DNA of 64,000 nt. Origin: Carboxylicivirga sp. (GTDB taxonomy: Bacteria; Bacteroidota; Bacteroidia; Bacteroidales; Marinilabiliaceae). The notes under the pieces are model-generated. The model was not told where the DNA came from and did not search any database. It worked only from the letters and a program-made list of their open reading frames with translations. The stretch covers positions 21,866 to 85,865 of the forward strand of contig JAOARW010000037.1 in assembly GCA_025210475.1 (NCBI GenBank), in the 5' to 3' direction. Positions 8,610 through 17,115 of this stretch are shown here, piece after piece (positions within the stretch are counted from its first letter, which is position 1; every line of letters begins with the position of its first letter). Both the position numbers and the translations under genes were made by a program.

Positions 8610-9440
8610 ATGGAAATTGGAATAGGATTCAGGCGCGATTTTGCTGATGAGTTTTTGGTGAACAAAGAGTTTCAGCCCGATTTTATTGAGTTGGCACCAG
8701 AAAACTGGATTGGCATGGGGGGCTATTGGAAAAAGAAATTAGATGCAGTTGCCGAAAAATATCCCATTACTTGTCATGGTTTATCCTTATCTATAGGAAG
8801 TCCCGATGATTTGGATATGGACTTTTTAAAAGAGTTGAAAAGTTTTCTGAATCAGTACGATGTAAAGATTTACTCAGAGCATTTATCGTTTGCGAAAGCT
8901 TCCAATGCGCATTTATATGATTTATTGCCGATACCCTTTCGGGAGGATGCAGTAAAGCATATTGCTGAACGGATTCGTATTGTGCAGGATTACCTGGAGC
9001 GGCCTTTAGTTATCGAAAATGTGTCTTATTATACTTCTGTTGCAGCGCAAATGACAGAGTTGGAATTTATAACACAGATTCTGGACGAATCCGCCTGTCA
9101 GCTATTGCTCGATGTTAATAATGTGTATGTTAATGCTTTTAATCACGGCTATGATGCCAAAAGCTTTATTTCAGCATTACCACTCAGTAAGGTGGCATAC
9201 ATACACATGGCAGGGCACGAAAAGGTTAGTGATGATCTGATTATCGACACGCATGGCAAAGCTATTATTGACCCGGTTTATGACTTGTTTGATTATACGG
9301 TTGAATTAATGCAGCCTGTTTCGGTGCTGCTAGAGCGCGACTTCAATATACCAGAAACCAAAGAGTTGATTGGTGAAATGAATGCCTTGGGGAAAATTGT
9401 TTCAAATCATTGGGAGGAAAAACATGTTACTTCGGGATGA
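8610..9440 (+). CDS. hvfB: MNIO family (DUF692) RiPP-modifying iron enzyme, HvfB type
   Basis: A 276-residue TIM-barrel enzyme of the multinuclear non-heme iron oxidase (MNIO, DUF692) family. Metal-ligand blocks are visible in order: His56 (CHGLSLS), Glu90-His91 (EHLSF), Glu136-Asn137 (ENVSYY), Asp169-Asn170-Asn171 (DVNNVYVN), His199 and His203-Glu204 (IHMAGHE), Asp213/His215 (DTHG) and Glu242 (LERD). MbnB and HvfB of this family oxidise peptide cysteines to oxazolone/thioamide copper ligands. The substrate should be the EGKCG protein just upstream. It overlaps hvfC by 17 bases. Confidence 0.92.
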   Translation: MEIGIGFRRDFADEFLVNKEFQPDFIELAPENWIGMGGYWKKKLDAVAEKYPITCHGLSLSIGSPDDLDMDFLKELKSFLNQYDVKIYSEHLSFAKASNAHLYDLLPIPFREDAVKHIAERIRIVQDYLERPLVIENVSYYTSVAAQMTELEFITQILDESACQLLLDVNNVYVNAFNHGYDAKSFISALPLSKVAYIHMAGHEKVSDDLIIDTHGKAIIDPVYDLFDYTVELMQPVSVLLERDFNIPETKELIGEMNALGKIVSNHWEEKHVTSG

Positions 9441-10170
9441 CACCAAACACATACAAGAACAACTAGCATCTTTTTGCCTGACAGGAGAATTTGGTGATAT
9501 TAAGTTGAGCAGGCCGGAGGTTGTATCTCATTATCGGCGATTAATATCCAACGTATTTCGTTCAATATTAGAATCGGCTTATCCAATTACAGAAGAATGG
9601 TTGAGCGAGGAGGAATGGGAGTTTTTATTACACGAATTTATGTCTAAACATGCTTCGCAAACACCTGCCGTTTGGAAGATGCCACAGGAATTTGCTGAAT
9701 TTGTAAGCGATGGTGATTATGCTGAACAACTAAACAAGCTGGCATTAAATGATTTGGTTTGGCTTGAATGGTGCGAAATAGATGTGCACACCATGGCTGA
9801 TACGGTTGAACCGGTATCAGCAGGCACACCCTTTAATCCCGAAGATGTATTAGCCGTTAATCCTTATCATCAGGTGATTCAATTGGATTATCCGATTCAT
9901 AAAATGAATGCAAGCGAAGCTGAAGCCAATAAAGGAAATTACTATGTGTTGGTATATCGCATCATTGAGAGCGGACAGGTTCGTTTTATTGAGTTATCGC
10001 CACTGCATGTAGCTATAATTCAAAAATTGAGTGAAAGCCCGGCGCGCATTAGTGATATTGCACCGCAGCTTTGTTTAATATTTGGCATAGAATTTACATC
10101 AGAAATTCGTAAACATATGGAACAATTTTGTTCCGACTTCGTAGATAAAGAAATATTAATTGCCTCGTAA
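9424..10170 (+). CDS. hvfC: HvfC-type DUF2063 partner protein of the MNIO enzyme
   Basis: The ATG at 9424 is chosen because a strong GGAGGAAA ribosome site (9412-9419) precedes it; the frame itself reaches back to 9382. The product is 248 residues. The N-terminal 90-100 residues match the DUF2063 DNA-binding-like domain (IQEQLASFCLTGEF, YRRLISNVFRSILESAYPIT). The C-terminal half (NYYVLVYRIIESGQVRFIELSP, HVAIIQKLSESPARISDIA) is the region that in this family acts as a RiPP precursor-recognition element. It should bind the HvfA leader and present it to HvfB. The overlap with hvfB supports a complex. Confidence 0.87.
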   Translation: MLLRDDTKHIQEQLASFCLTGEFGDIKLSRPEVVSHYRRLISNVFRSILESAYPITEEWLSEEEWEFLLHEFMSKHASQTPAVWKMPQEFAEFVSDGDYAEQLNKLALNDLVWLEWCEIDVHTMADTVEPVSAGTPFNPEDVLAVNPYHQVIQLDYPIHKMNASEAEANKGNYYVLVYRIIESGQVRFIELSPLHVAIIQKLSESPARISDIAPQLCLIFGIEFTSEIRKHMEQFCSDFVDKEILIAS

Positions 10171-10228
10171 TTAATAGATAAGTTGCCAAACCATCCTTTA
10201 TTGTTTAATAATAACTAAATCCTTTGTT

Positions 10229-10669
10229 ATGGATCGGATAATTAATTTGATTAACAAGGCAGCTGAAAAAACAGGCGATTGGGCTTTATTGGCTATGCGA
10301 TTAACGCTTGCTTTTGGTTTTTTTGATCCAGCCATCAAGAAATTTGATAACATTAATGGAACGGCTGAATGGTTTGCCTCAATGAATTATCCGTTACCAA
10401 CGGTGAATGTAATTTTGGCTGCAAGTTTTGAGTTTGCAGGCTTTTTTCTGTTAATGTTGGGTTTACTAACACGTTATATTACCATTCCTTTAATGTTTAT
10501 CATGCTGGTAGCTATTTTTACGGTGCATTTGGGTAACGGATTTGCTGCCGGAGATAATGGCTTCGAAATACCATTTTATTACCTGGTGATGTTATTTATT
10601 CTTTTTAGTAAAGGGCCTGGTCGGTTCAGTATTGATGCTGCAGTGATTGATAAATATAAAGAAGCTTAA
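10229..10669 (+). CDS. DoxX family membrane protein (HvfD-like)
   Basis: A 146-residue protein with four membrane helices (about residues 17-33, 60-82, 84-101, 112-127), of normal DoxX size and with the family-typical RLTLAFGFFDPAIKKF start and EFAGFFLLMLGLLTRY segment. DoxX genes are regular companions of hvf/buf metallophore operons, where the role is unproven; electron transfer or membrane redox support is usually proposed. It starts 58 bases after hvfC and is followed by a terminator, closing the locus. Confidence 0.85.
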   Translation: MDRIINLINKAAEKTGDWALLAMRLTLAFGFFDPAIKKFDNINGTAEWFASMNYPLPTVNVILAASFEFAGFFLLMLGLLTRYITIPLMFIMLVAIFTVHLGNGFAAGDNGFEIPFYYLVMLFILFSKGPGRFSIDAAVIDKYKEA

Positions 10670-10690
10670 AAATACACTTTGATATAAGTT

Positions 10691-10727
10691 AGAGGCTATT
10701 ACTAAACGGTGGCCTCTATTTTTATTT
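10691..10727 (+). terminator. Terminator of the hvf locus
   Basis: AGAGGC at 10691-10696 pairs with GCCTCT at 10712-10717, followed by ATTTTTATTT. The stem is short, with an extended loop. Confidence 0.5.
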
Positions 10728-10742
10728 AATAATGATGGCGTT

Positions 10743-12197
10743 TTAAAAGAAGGCTGTAATTGAAAGGCCATTAGTCCAGAATGATACATCATAATTGAAT
10801 GTTTCAGACTGACTATTCTCTTCAATAAGGTTTGTAACCGTTAACCTTGTATATGATTTCTTGTATTTTGTATAAAAACCAAGGGCAATATTCCGATTGA
10901 TGCATTTGGTGATGTTTAAGCCTGGAGAGATAAAAACTCCATCAAATGGTTTATATTTTGTGATGGTTTCATCAATAAACGAATTAGGGTTACTTGTATC
11001 ATAACGTCTTCCTATTATCTTTCCGTTAGCCCCCGACGATAATCCATAATTACAATTGAGCATTAAGTTCCAGTTGCGCGGCAATGATAAACGAAAATAG
11101 GGGCCTCCACCAATATGAAAAGCTCCCATGGCCTGTGTTTTAATTGTTTCAAATTTATGTTGGCCAGTTATTTCCTGCGGTGTCATCGTTGTATGAAGCG
11201 GAAAAGATGAAATACCCAGTTCGGTGCCAATACCAAGCCATTTATTAAAAAAGAAAGCTCCTTCGATGCTCGACGTGAAACCTGTTGAAACATATACGTC
11301 TTCTTGCCCTCTTAATAAATCACCATCACTAATAGCAATACCCATTTTAGTATTAATAAAATGAGGTTTGATATCACTTAGCTTATTTTGATCTTTTAAC
11401 GGTTTCGGGTTTAATCCCCGGTTCTTATATTTCCGATTTGTAATGGCGTAGGCCAGCTCAGTCGATAGAATTCCGATTCCAGCACCAACAAGTACATCGG
11501 GCAACCAGTGCCGGTTGTTAAGTTGTCGCATAACGCCAGTCCAGGTGGCAATGCCATAGCCAAAAAAGGAATACAACGGACTGCGATGCTGACCATATTC
11601 TTTATGAAGAAAGGTGGCATTCATAAATGCATTGGCCGTATGTCCTGAAGGAAAGCTATTAGCAGTGCTGTTATCAGGACGCATTTCTTTAAAGGTATAC
11701 TTCATGGTAGTAACAGTACCAAAAGTCATTAAGCAAGCTAATAAATAACTGTGTGTTGCCCGTTTAAGGCTGTGTTTCCCCTTTATTCCGGCCAAGTTTA
11801 AACCGTAAACCGATAATGCCGGAAGGTATTGTATGTAATCGTCGACTTTACTATGGTAATTAGGCCAGTACCTGTTTCGCAACTCTCGTATATCCTTGCG
11901 TTGATCCCAGGTGTAATTGCCTAAACCAAACAGTGTCACCGGCGCAATGGCAATTCGCAATCCCTTGTTACTTTGAGAAGCATATGGTTGAACGTTTATT
12001 GGAGAAACAGGGGGTGAATTAATGTCGTAGTTACTTTTGATATTAATCAAATTCGTTGCAAAGACTGGAGTATGTGGTGAGGCATTACTAGTGTTAATAG
12101 AATACATACTTTGGTAGTTCCCTCTTATTTGAGCCTTGGCTATAGGTATAAACAAGGCATACACAAAATAAAAACAAGCTGCAATTATAAACTTCAT
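10743..12197 (-). CDS. PAP2-family phosphatase with C-terminal beta-barrel-like domain
   Basis: A 484-residue exported protein (signal peptide ending near residue 22, FIPIAKAQ). The PAP2 phosphatase motifs appear in order: KEMRPDNS, then SFPSGHTANAF with the catalytic His, then RQLNNRHWLPDVLVGAGIG. From about residue 290 on, alternating strands (GFTSSIEGAFFFNKWLGIGTELG, FHIGGGPYFRLSLPRNWNLML) end in an aromatic SFWTNGLSITAFF, as in outer-membrane barrels. A phosphatase fused to a barrel suggests action on lipid phosphates at the outer membrane. Substrate is unknown. It is transcribed alone, convergent to the hvf locus. Confidence 0.82.
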   Translation of the reverse strand: MKFIIAACFYFVYALFIPIAKAQIRGNYQSMYSINTSNASPHTPVFATNLINIKSNYDINSPPVSPINVQPYASQSNKGLRIAIAPVTLFGLGNYTWDQRKDIRELRNRYWPNYHSKVDDYIQYLPALSVYGLNLAGIKGKHSLKRATHSYLLACLMTFGTVTTMKYTFKEMRPDNSTANSFPSGHTANAFMNATFLHKEYGQHRSPLYSFFGYGIATWTGVMRQLNNRHWLPDVLVGAGIGILSTELAYAITNRKYKNRGLNPKPLKDQNKLSDIKPHFINTKMGIAISDGDLLRGQEDVYVSTGFTSSIEGAFFFNKWLGIGTELGISSFPLHTTMTPQEITGQHKFETIKTQAMGAFHIGGGPYFRLSLPRNWNLMLNCNYGLSSGANGKIIGRRYDTSNPNSFIDETITKYKPFDGVFISPGLNITKCINRNIALGFYTKYKKSYTRLTVTNLIEENSQSETFNYDVSFWTNGLSITAFF

Positions 12198-12539
12198 AAA
12201 ACGGTTATTTTTCCCTTTGAAATGTCGAAATTAGTGCATGAAATGCCTTTTGAAATTTATTGTGAGAAGAGGTAGGATTTTATTGAGAAACCCGAGGATT
12301 ATGACTTTATTCGCTTCGAATTATAGAGCGTTAAAAAATGCCAAATGACGTTTCCTATAGAAGAATTACAACATCTCAATTTTTTATTACCGCTTCTCAT
12401 GAAATATTGATTCTTATTGACGAGAAAGTGATATTTAGATTTTAAATTAAATAATGAAAAAATGCCAGAAGCCAATTTATTTCTATGATTAAAGAATAAT
12501 ATGGAATATATTAATGGCAGGAAATAATATAACGCTTAA
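12198..12539. other. Divergent intergenic region, no gene seen
   Basis: This 342-bp AT-rich gap separates the PAP2 gene from the LytS-type kinase. No coding frame, RNA gene or strong hairpin was found. It must carry the two divergent promoters, but I cannot point to convincing elements. Confidence 0.5.
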
Positions 12540-13640
12540 ATGATAAAGAGATTACTATTTAAAAATCCATTGGGCACGGCTGTCGTGATTATGTTATGGT
12601 TTATTTTGTTTTTACAAACATATTCTGAAGACTTATGGATAAATGCCATATTGGCAACATTAAGAGTTGGGTGTTTAGTTTTGTCTTATCATGTTTATCG
12701 CTATTATCACGACAAATTAAAAAAGAGCAAAGCGGCCGCATGGAAGCTATTTATATGGTACTTATTGTTGGGATTTTCAATGATTGCTGTTGAGATTTTT
12801 GATTATTCCATTAATGGAGATGAGTTTGATGATCTGGCGATTGAAAACAAACTTTATATTAAAGATGGCGATGATTTTGTTCTTGTTGAGGATTTTGATG
12901 CCATATTTGAAGAAGACGAGATAATTGCAGAAGTTATATTTGGTATAGTTTTTTCGTTTATCATCATTACCATGGCAATGGTTTTTGGTCGTGCCGACTT
13001 ACTCTGGCATAAGAATAAAGAGTACGAGGTTGATATCGAACGATTGAAAACCTTGAGCAAAGAGGCTGAATTAAGTGAGTTGAAAAATCAGTTAAATCCC
13101 CATTTCCTGTTTAATGCCTTAAGTAATATTTATTCAATTGCTTATTTGCGCGATAAAGAAACGCCGGATAAAATAATGCAGCTTTCAAAGATGTTGCGCT
13201 ATGTGATTTATGAAACCGACATTCAAACGGTTCCTTTGTCAAAAGAAGTTGAATACCTTCTAAACTACATCGATTTTCAGAAGTTCAAGATTAAACGTGA
13301 ACAACAAATAGAATTTCAGTTTGAAGGTTATCGTGAAGATTTTAAGATAGCACCTTTATTGCTGCTCCCCTTTATTGAAAATGCATTTAAGCACAGTCAG
13401 GTTTCAACAGAGGAGGGAGCCTGGGTGAAAATATATCTGGAGACGACTGGCAATGATTTATATTTTGTGGTGGCTAATACCATCTCAGAAAATAAGATAC
13501 AGGAGATTTTAAACAATACAGGTATTGGATTGGAAAATACCAGGAAGCGACTGGATCTTATTTATAAAGATCGACACGAGTTAAAAATAACACATGGGGA
13601 TTTGTATAAGATTCAGTTAAAAATTTCGAATAATGAGTGA
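12540..13640 (+). CDS. LytS-type sensor histidine kinase (His_kinase PF06580 family)
   Basis: A 366-residue kinase. The N-terminal half holds four hydrophobic segments (about 12-27, 34-52, 67-85, 131-149) with an unusually acidic stretch between the third and fourth (DGDDFVLVEDFDAIFEEDE). A linker helix leads to the His_kinase motif NQLNPHFLFNALSNIYS, with His188 as phosphorylation site, and to an HATPase domain with LLLPFIENAFKHS and NTGIGLENTRKRL. It overlaps the LytTR regulator by eight bases, so the two are a co-translated pair. The acidic loop could bind cations; that is a guess. Confidence 0.9.
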   Translation: MIKRLLFKNPLGTAVVIMLWFILFLQTYSEDLWINAILATLRVGCLVLSYHVYRYYHDKLKKSKAAAWKLFIWYLLLGFSMIAVEIFDYSINGDEFDDLAIENKLYIKDGDDFVLVEDFDAIFEEDEIIAEVIFGIVFSFIIITMAMVFGRADLLWHKNKEYEVDIERLKTLSKEAELSELKNQLNPHFLFNALSNIYSIAYLRDKETPDKIMQLSKMLRYVIYETDIQTVPLSKEVEYLLNYIDFQKFKIKREQQIEFQFEGYREDFKIAPLLLLPFIENAFKHSQVSTEEGAWVKIYLETTGNDLYFVVANTISENKIQEILNNTGIGLENTRKRLDLIYKDRHELKITHGDLYKIQLKISNNE

Positions 13641-14373
13641 TAGAGTATATAAATGTGTGGTGGTTGAAGACGAGCAACATACGGCTCGATTAATGGAGCA
13701 GTATATTTCTCAAATGGAGCAGCTCGATTTAGAAGGTATTTTTATATCACCACTCGAACTAATGAACCATTCCAGCTTAAACGAAATTGATATAATCTTT
13801 CTGGATATTCAAACCCCAAACATGACGGGAATTGAGTTTTTGAAATCTTTACCGGTTACTTCGCAGGTGATTTTAACAACCGCTTATCCCGACTATGCCC
13901 TTGAGGGTTATGAGTTGAATATTACCGATTATCTTTTGAAACCGGTTGATTTTCCAAGATTTGTTAAGGCTGTGAATAAAGCGATTGAACAAATCACGCT
14001 GAAAGCAGGTAGTGAGCAAATTAGTGCTCCGGCAGAGCAAAAAAGCTTATCTAAGTTTCTGATGCTAAAGGTCGACAAAAAGCTGGCCCGGGTAAATATC
14101 GATGATATTATCTACATTAAGTCTGATTGGAATTATCTGCATTTTTATACCCTTAAAGACAAGTATGTTGTGCTGGGGACCATGAAGAAGATTGAGGCTA
14201 AACTATCGGAATTTCAGTTTGTAAGAATCCATAAGTCGTACCTGATTAATTACGATTTCTTTGAGTACATCGAAGGCAATATGGTTCAAGTAAATGGAAT
14301 TAAGCTTCAGGTGAGTCGCAATTATAAGCAAGATCTAATTAATTTCCTGAAGCTACATAATGATTTAGATTAG
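13633..14373 (+). CDS. LytTR-family response regulator
   Basis: A 246-residue regulator. The receiver domain (1-120) has the acidic pair Glu12-Asp13 (VVVEDEQHTARL), the phospho-acceptor Asp58 (IIFLDIQTP), Thr in LTTAY and Lys in LLKPVD. The LytTR DNA-binding domain spans about 140-246 (MLKVDKKLARVNIDDIIYIKS, FVRIHKSYLIN). It is the cognate partner of the upstream LytS-type kinase. Target genes cannot be read from the sequence. Confidence 0.93.
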   Translation: MSDRVYKCVVVEDEQHTARLMEQYISQMEQLDLEGIFISPLELMNHSSLNEIDIIFLDIQTPNMTGIEFLKSLPVTSQVILTTAYPDYALEGYELNITDYLLKPVDFPRFVKAVNKAIEQITLKAGSEQISAPAEQKSLSKFLMLKVDKKLARVNIDDIIYIKSDWNYLHFYTLKDKYVVLGTMKKIEAKLSEFQFVRIHKSYLINYDFFEYIEGNMVQVNGIKLQVSRNYKQDLINFLKLHNDLD

Positions 14374-14455
14374 GTAACCTACTAATTATTTATCATTTAT
14401 TCTTAATTAAACATCCCAACTTTAATTGGATGTATTTCTCCTAATCGTGAGGATA

Positions 14456-14983
14456 CTAAGGATTTATGGTAATCACTTCGTTTAAGCTATCGGAATGATC
14501 CAAAGTATGCATATAAAGCTTGATTGTTTCTACCTTAGGCCAAAAGCCCGATTCATCTGATTGGATAAAGATATGATCAAGAAGGTAAGTATGGTTATGG
14601 TCTCTTTGAATGTGTGTTGTTGCCTTAAAAGGTTCGGTTTGTACTATTTTTAATGGAAGTTGTTTTTGAGAGACAAGCCTTAGCCAATAAGCATTTGAAT
14701 CATTTTTGCAAGCTTCGACTTCTATGCCGTAGGCATACTTTTTTTCAATAAGAGATAGCCCTTCTTTTTTCCTGTTCTTTTCATACAGTATCCAATAGGC
14801 ATTAACCGGATTTTTAGGGTCCAACCATCCATCTTCGTTAAAATTTGCCTCGTAGATAACTGTATTGGTATTTAAAGAACGCTGTATGTAGAAGAGCAAC
14901 GAGGGTTTCTTTTTGGGCGTTGGATAGTTTGCAACTGAAGCAAAATTCAGAACAAGAAGTAAATGAATAAAAAGAATCCTCAT
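14456..14983 (-). CDS. DUF4833 family exported protein, last gene of the ceramide operon
   Basis: A 175-residue protein with a signal peptide (MRILFIHLLLVLNFASVA). Its pattern SLLFYIQRSLNTNTVIYEANF, DPKNPVNAYWILYEKN and FIQSDESGFWPKVETIKLYMH fits DUF4833, a family of unknown function. I place the start at 14983 because that ATG overlaps the stop of the reductase gene as ATGA; an ATG two codons earlier is also possible. Its constant company with sphingolipid genes suggests a periplasmic role in processing or moving ceramide lipids. That is inference from context. Confidence 0.75.
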   Translation of the reverse strand: MRILFIHLLLVLNFASVANYPTPKKKPSLLFYIQRSLNTNTVIYEANFNEDGWLDPKNPVNAYWILYEKNRKKEGLSLIEKKYAYGIEVEACKNDSNAYWLRLVSQKQLPLKIVQTEPFKATTHIQRDHNHTYLLDHIFIQSDESGFWPKVETIKLYMHTLDHSDSLNEVITINP

Positions 14984-15984
14984 AGCCATTTATGTAGTAC
15001 ATACCAGTTTAATACATCAGGCAAGCCGTTGTAGATGTTGTATTGAGGCATGTAGTTGATATCCTTGTATAATTCACCTGTGTCGCAGGACCAATTCATA
15101 GCAGTCAGTTCCTTGTATTTATCCTTATTAAGGTTTGAAGGCTTTCCGGTTATTTTCGTTTTTATTTCAATCATACTTACAATTAATCGTAATAGCCAAC
15201 CTGGAATGATGAGTGGAATGGCACGCTTATTAATAGTCCTTTTGGCCGTTTGTGTAAACTCTTTTACTGTTACTGGTTGGCCATCACTTACATTGTAAGT
15301 TATATCTTTCAAATTGCTTTCTAACATTCGACAGATAATAGCGGCAAGGTCGTAAACATGGATAAATGATAAGACTTGATTCTGATTACCAATATACGGT
15401 TCAATGCCTATGTTTAAGGCTTTAAAAAGGCTTAAAAAATCTTTGTCTCGCGGCCCGTAAACAGCAGTGGGCCTTATTATTACATGTGGGATTAATTGTT
15501 GCTTTTTAAGGAACTCTTCGGCTTTTAATTTGCTTCGACCGTAAGCAGTTATAGGGTTAGCGGTATCACTTGTTGTGATAGGAGCAAGGGTTTCAGCATT
15601 GCCTGGGCCACAAGCAGCCAGGCTGCTGATAAAAACAAATTTGAGTGGTTGATAATTTAAATCAGCAAATGACCAATAAAGGTTTCTTGTGTATTTAAAG
15701 TTAATCCTGTCGAAATCCTCAGCATTACTACTAATGGTAACACCGGCGTTATGAATCACATAATCAATTTGAATTCCATCATTACTTAATTTATCCCATT
15801 GCTCAGTCAGGCTGAATTGGTTTGATAAATCAAGTGTTAACACTTTTATTTTGTCAAGCGGTAAATTATTAAGCTTGCTTGACTGACGCACCCCGGCATA
15901 TACTGTATGACCGAGGCGTAATGTTTCTTCAACGATGTAACTGCCAATAAAACCGGATGCTCCGGTAATCAGAACATTTGCCAT
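14980..15984 (-). CDS. NAD(P)-dependent epimerase/dehydratase, ceramide reductase candidate (CerR-like)
   Basis: A 334-residue extended SDR. The Rossmann motif GASGFIG is at residues 7-13. The catalytic Tyr-X3-Lys is in AYGRSKLKAEEFL, preceded by FISSLAACG. The downstream RPTAVYGPRD and FIHVYDLA are typical of the 3-beta-HSD/NAD-epimerase group. In Caulobacter, CerR of this family reduces 3-ketoceramide to dihydroceramide. Here the gene lies 12 bases after the acyltransferase and one gene after serine palmitoyltransferase, so the same step is the best reading. Function is inferred from family plus operon. Confidence 0.8.
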   Translation of the reverse strand: MANVLITGASGFIGSYIVEETLRLGHTVYAGVRQSSKLNNLPLDKIKVLTLDLSNQFSLTEQWDKLSNDGIQIDYVIHNAGVTISSNAEDFDRINFKYTRNLYWSFADLNYQPLKFVFISSLAACGPGNAETLAPITTSDTANPITAYGRSKLKAEEFLKKQQLIPHVIIRPTAVYGPRDKDFLSLFKALNIGIEPYIGNQNQVLSFIHVYDLAAIICRMLESNLKDITYNVSDGQPVTVKEFTQTAKRTINKRAIPLIIPGWLLRLIVSMIEIKTKITGKPSNLNKDKYKELTAMNWSCDTGELYKDINYMPQYNIYNGLPDVLNWYVLHKWL

Positions 15985-15996
15985 TTCATTATCAAT

Positions 15997-17115
15997 TTAA
16001 AGTTCTTTAATATAGCAACGGCGGCGCTTGTGCTGCTCGCCATTAAAAAATCGCCACATTTTCTGGACGTGTTCATTGTCCTCCAGCTCAATATTTGTTT
16101 CAGCCTTTTTGACGCCTATTTCCATGGCACCAGTGGTAATGTCATTCATGATAATGGAATTGACACCCTTACCCTGGTATGCTCTGTCGATTGCAATTAA
16201 GTAAAGGTCGGCACAGTTATTTGTTTTCAGCGACTTGAATAGGTTAAAAAGAGTTACAGGCGATAGCTTTCCTTTGGCCTTTTGCAATGCATTGGTAAAA
16301 GATGGCATGCTGATACCGACTCCGATTATTTTGTTGGCTTCATTCGTTATCACACTGATTAGTTTAAGATTCACAAAACTTAAATAATTAGTGGTGTAAT
16401 AATCGATTTGCTCTTTGTTTAAAGGGATGTATCCATACAAATCAGAATAGCTATCATTGATTAGCTGGAAGATTTCTTTTGCCCGCGCTTTTAATAATTT
16501 ACGCGAGCTAAACTTTAAGCTCGTCAGTTGATGCATTTGCTGGCACCTCTGTGCAAGCTTTCCTATCCGTTGTGTTACCTTTTTATCCGGATAGATAAGA
16601 AACTCAACCCAATCGGTACTCTTGGCAAATTTCAACTTTTCCAGGTGCAACTGGTAGTAGGCAAAGTTGTAATTGGTAGCCATGGTACCGGCCAGATGAT
16701 GCCCTTCAATTAGCAGGCCTTGCCGGTCCATATCAGTAAACCCCATTGGGCCATGGACCTGGCAAGTACCTTGCTGTTTCAACCATTGGCAGGCTGTTTC
16801 CATTAATACTGATGATACTTTGTAATCATCAATAAAATCGTACCACCCAAAACGTGCAATTCTCGAATTAGTAACTTTTTGTTCGCCCGGGTTAATTATG
16901 GCAGCAATACGTCCAACAATGATATCTCCCTTATAGGCCAGCCAACATTTAAAATGGCAAAAGTTTAAGGCAGGGTTGTTGGGGCTGAGTGTTTTTAACT
17001 CATCCATGTGTAATGGAAATGCCACCTCTTTATTGTATTTATATAGTTTGCTGTAAAACTTGACAAATTGTTTAAGGTCTGCTTTGCTTTTTACCTCTTT
17101 GATGATTACAGACAT
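15997..17115 (-). CDS. GNAT-fold N-acyltransferase, bacterial ceramide synthase candidate (bCerS-like)
   Basis: A 372-residue protein with an N-terminal segment (KQFVKFYSKLYKYNKEVAFPL) and two acyl-CoA-acyltransferase-like regions. The second holds DLYLIAIDRAYQGKGVNSIIM, a GNAT CoA-binding loop, and KAETNIELEDNEHVQKMWRFF. It overlaps spt by ten bases. The ceramide synthase found in Caulobacter is a GNAT-fold enzyme unrelated to eukaryotic CerS. This gene sits between spt and the reductase, exactly where an acyltransferase for 3-ketosphinganine or sphinganine is needed. The reaction is inferred. Confidence 0.75.
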   Translation of the reverse strand: MSVIIKEVKSKADLKQFVKFYSKLYKYNKEVAFPLHMDELKTLSPNNPALNFCHFKCWLAYKGDIIVGRIAAIINPGEQKVTNSRIARFGWYDFIDDYKVSSVLMETACQWLKQQGTCQVHGPMGFTDMDRQGLLIEGHHLAGTMATNYNFAYYQLHLEKLKFAKSTDWVEFLIYPDKKVTQRIGKLAQRCQQMHQLTSLKFSSRKLLKARAKEIFQLINDSYSDLYGYIPLNKEQIDYYTTNYLSFVNLKLISVITNEANKIIGVGISMPSFTNALQKAKGKLSPVTLFNLFKSLKTNNCADLYLIAIDRAYQGKGVNSIIMNDITTGAMEIGVKKAETNIELEDNEHVQKMWRFFNGEQHKRRRCYIKEL

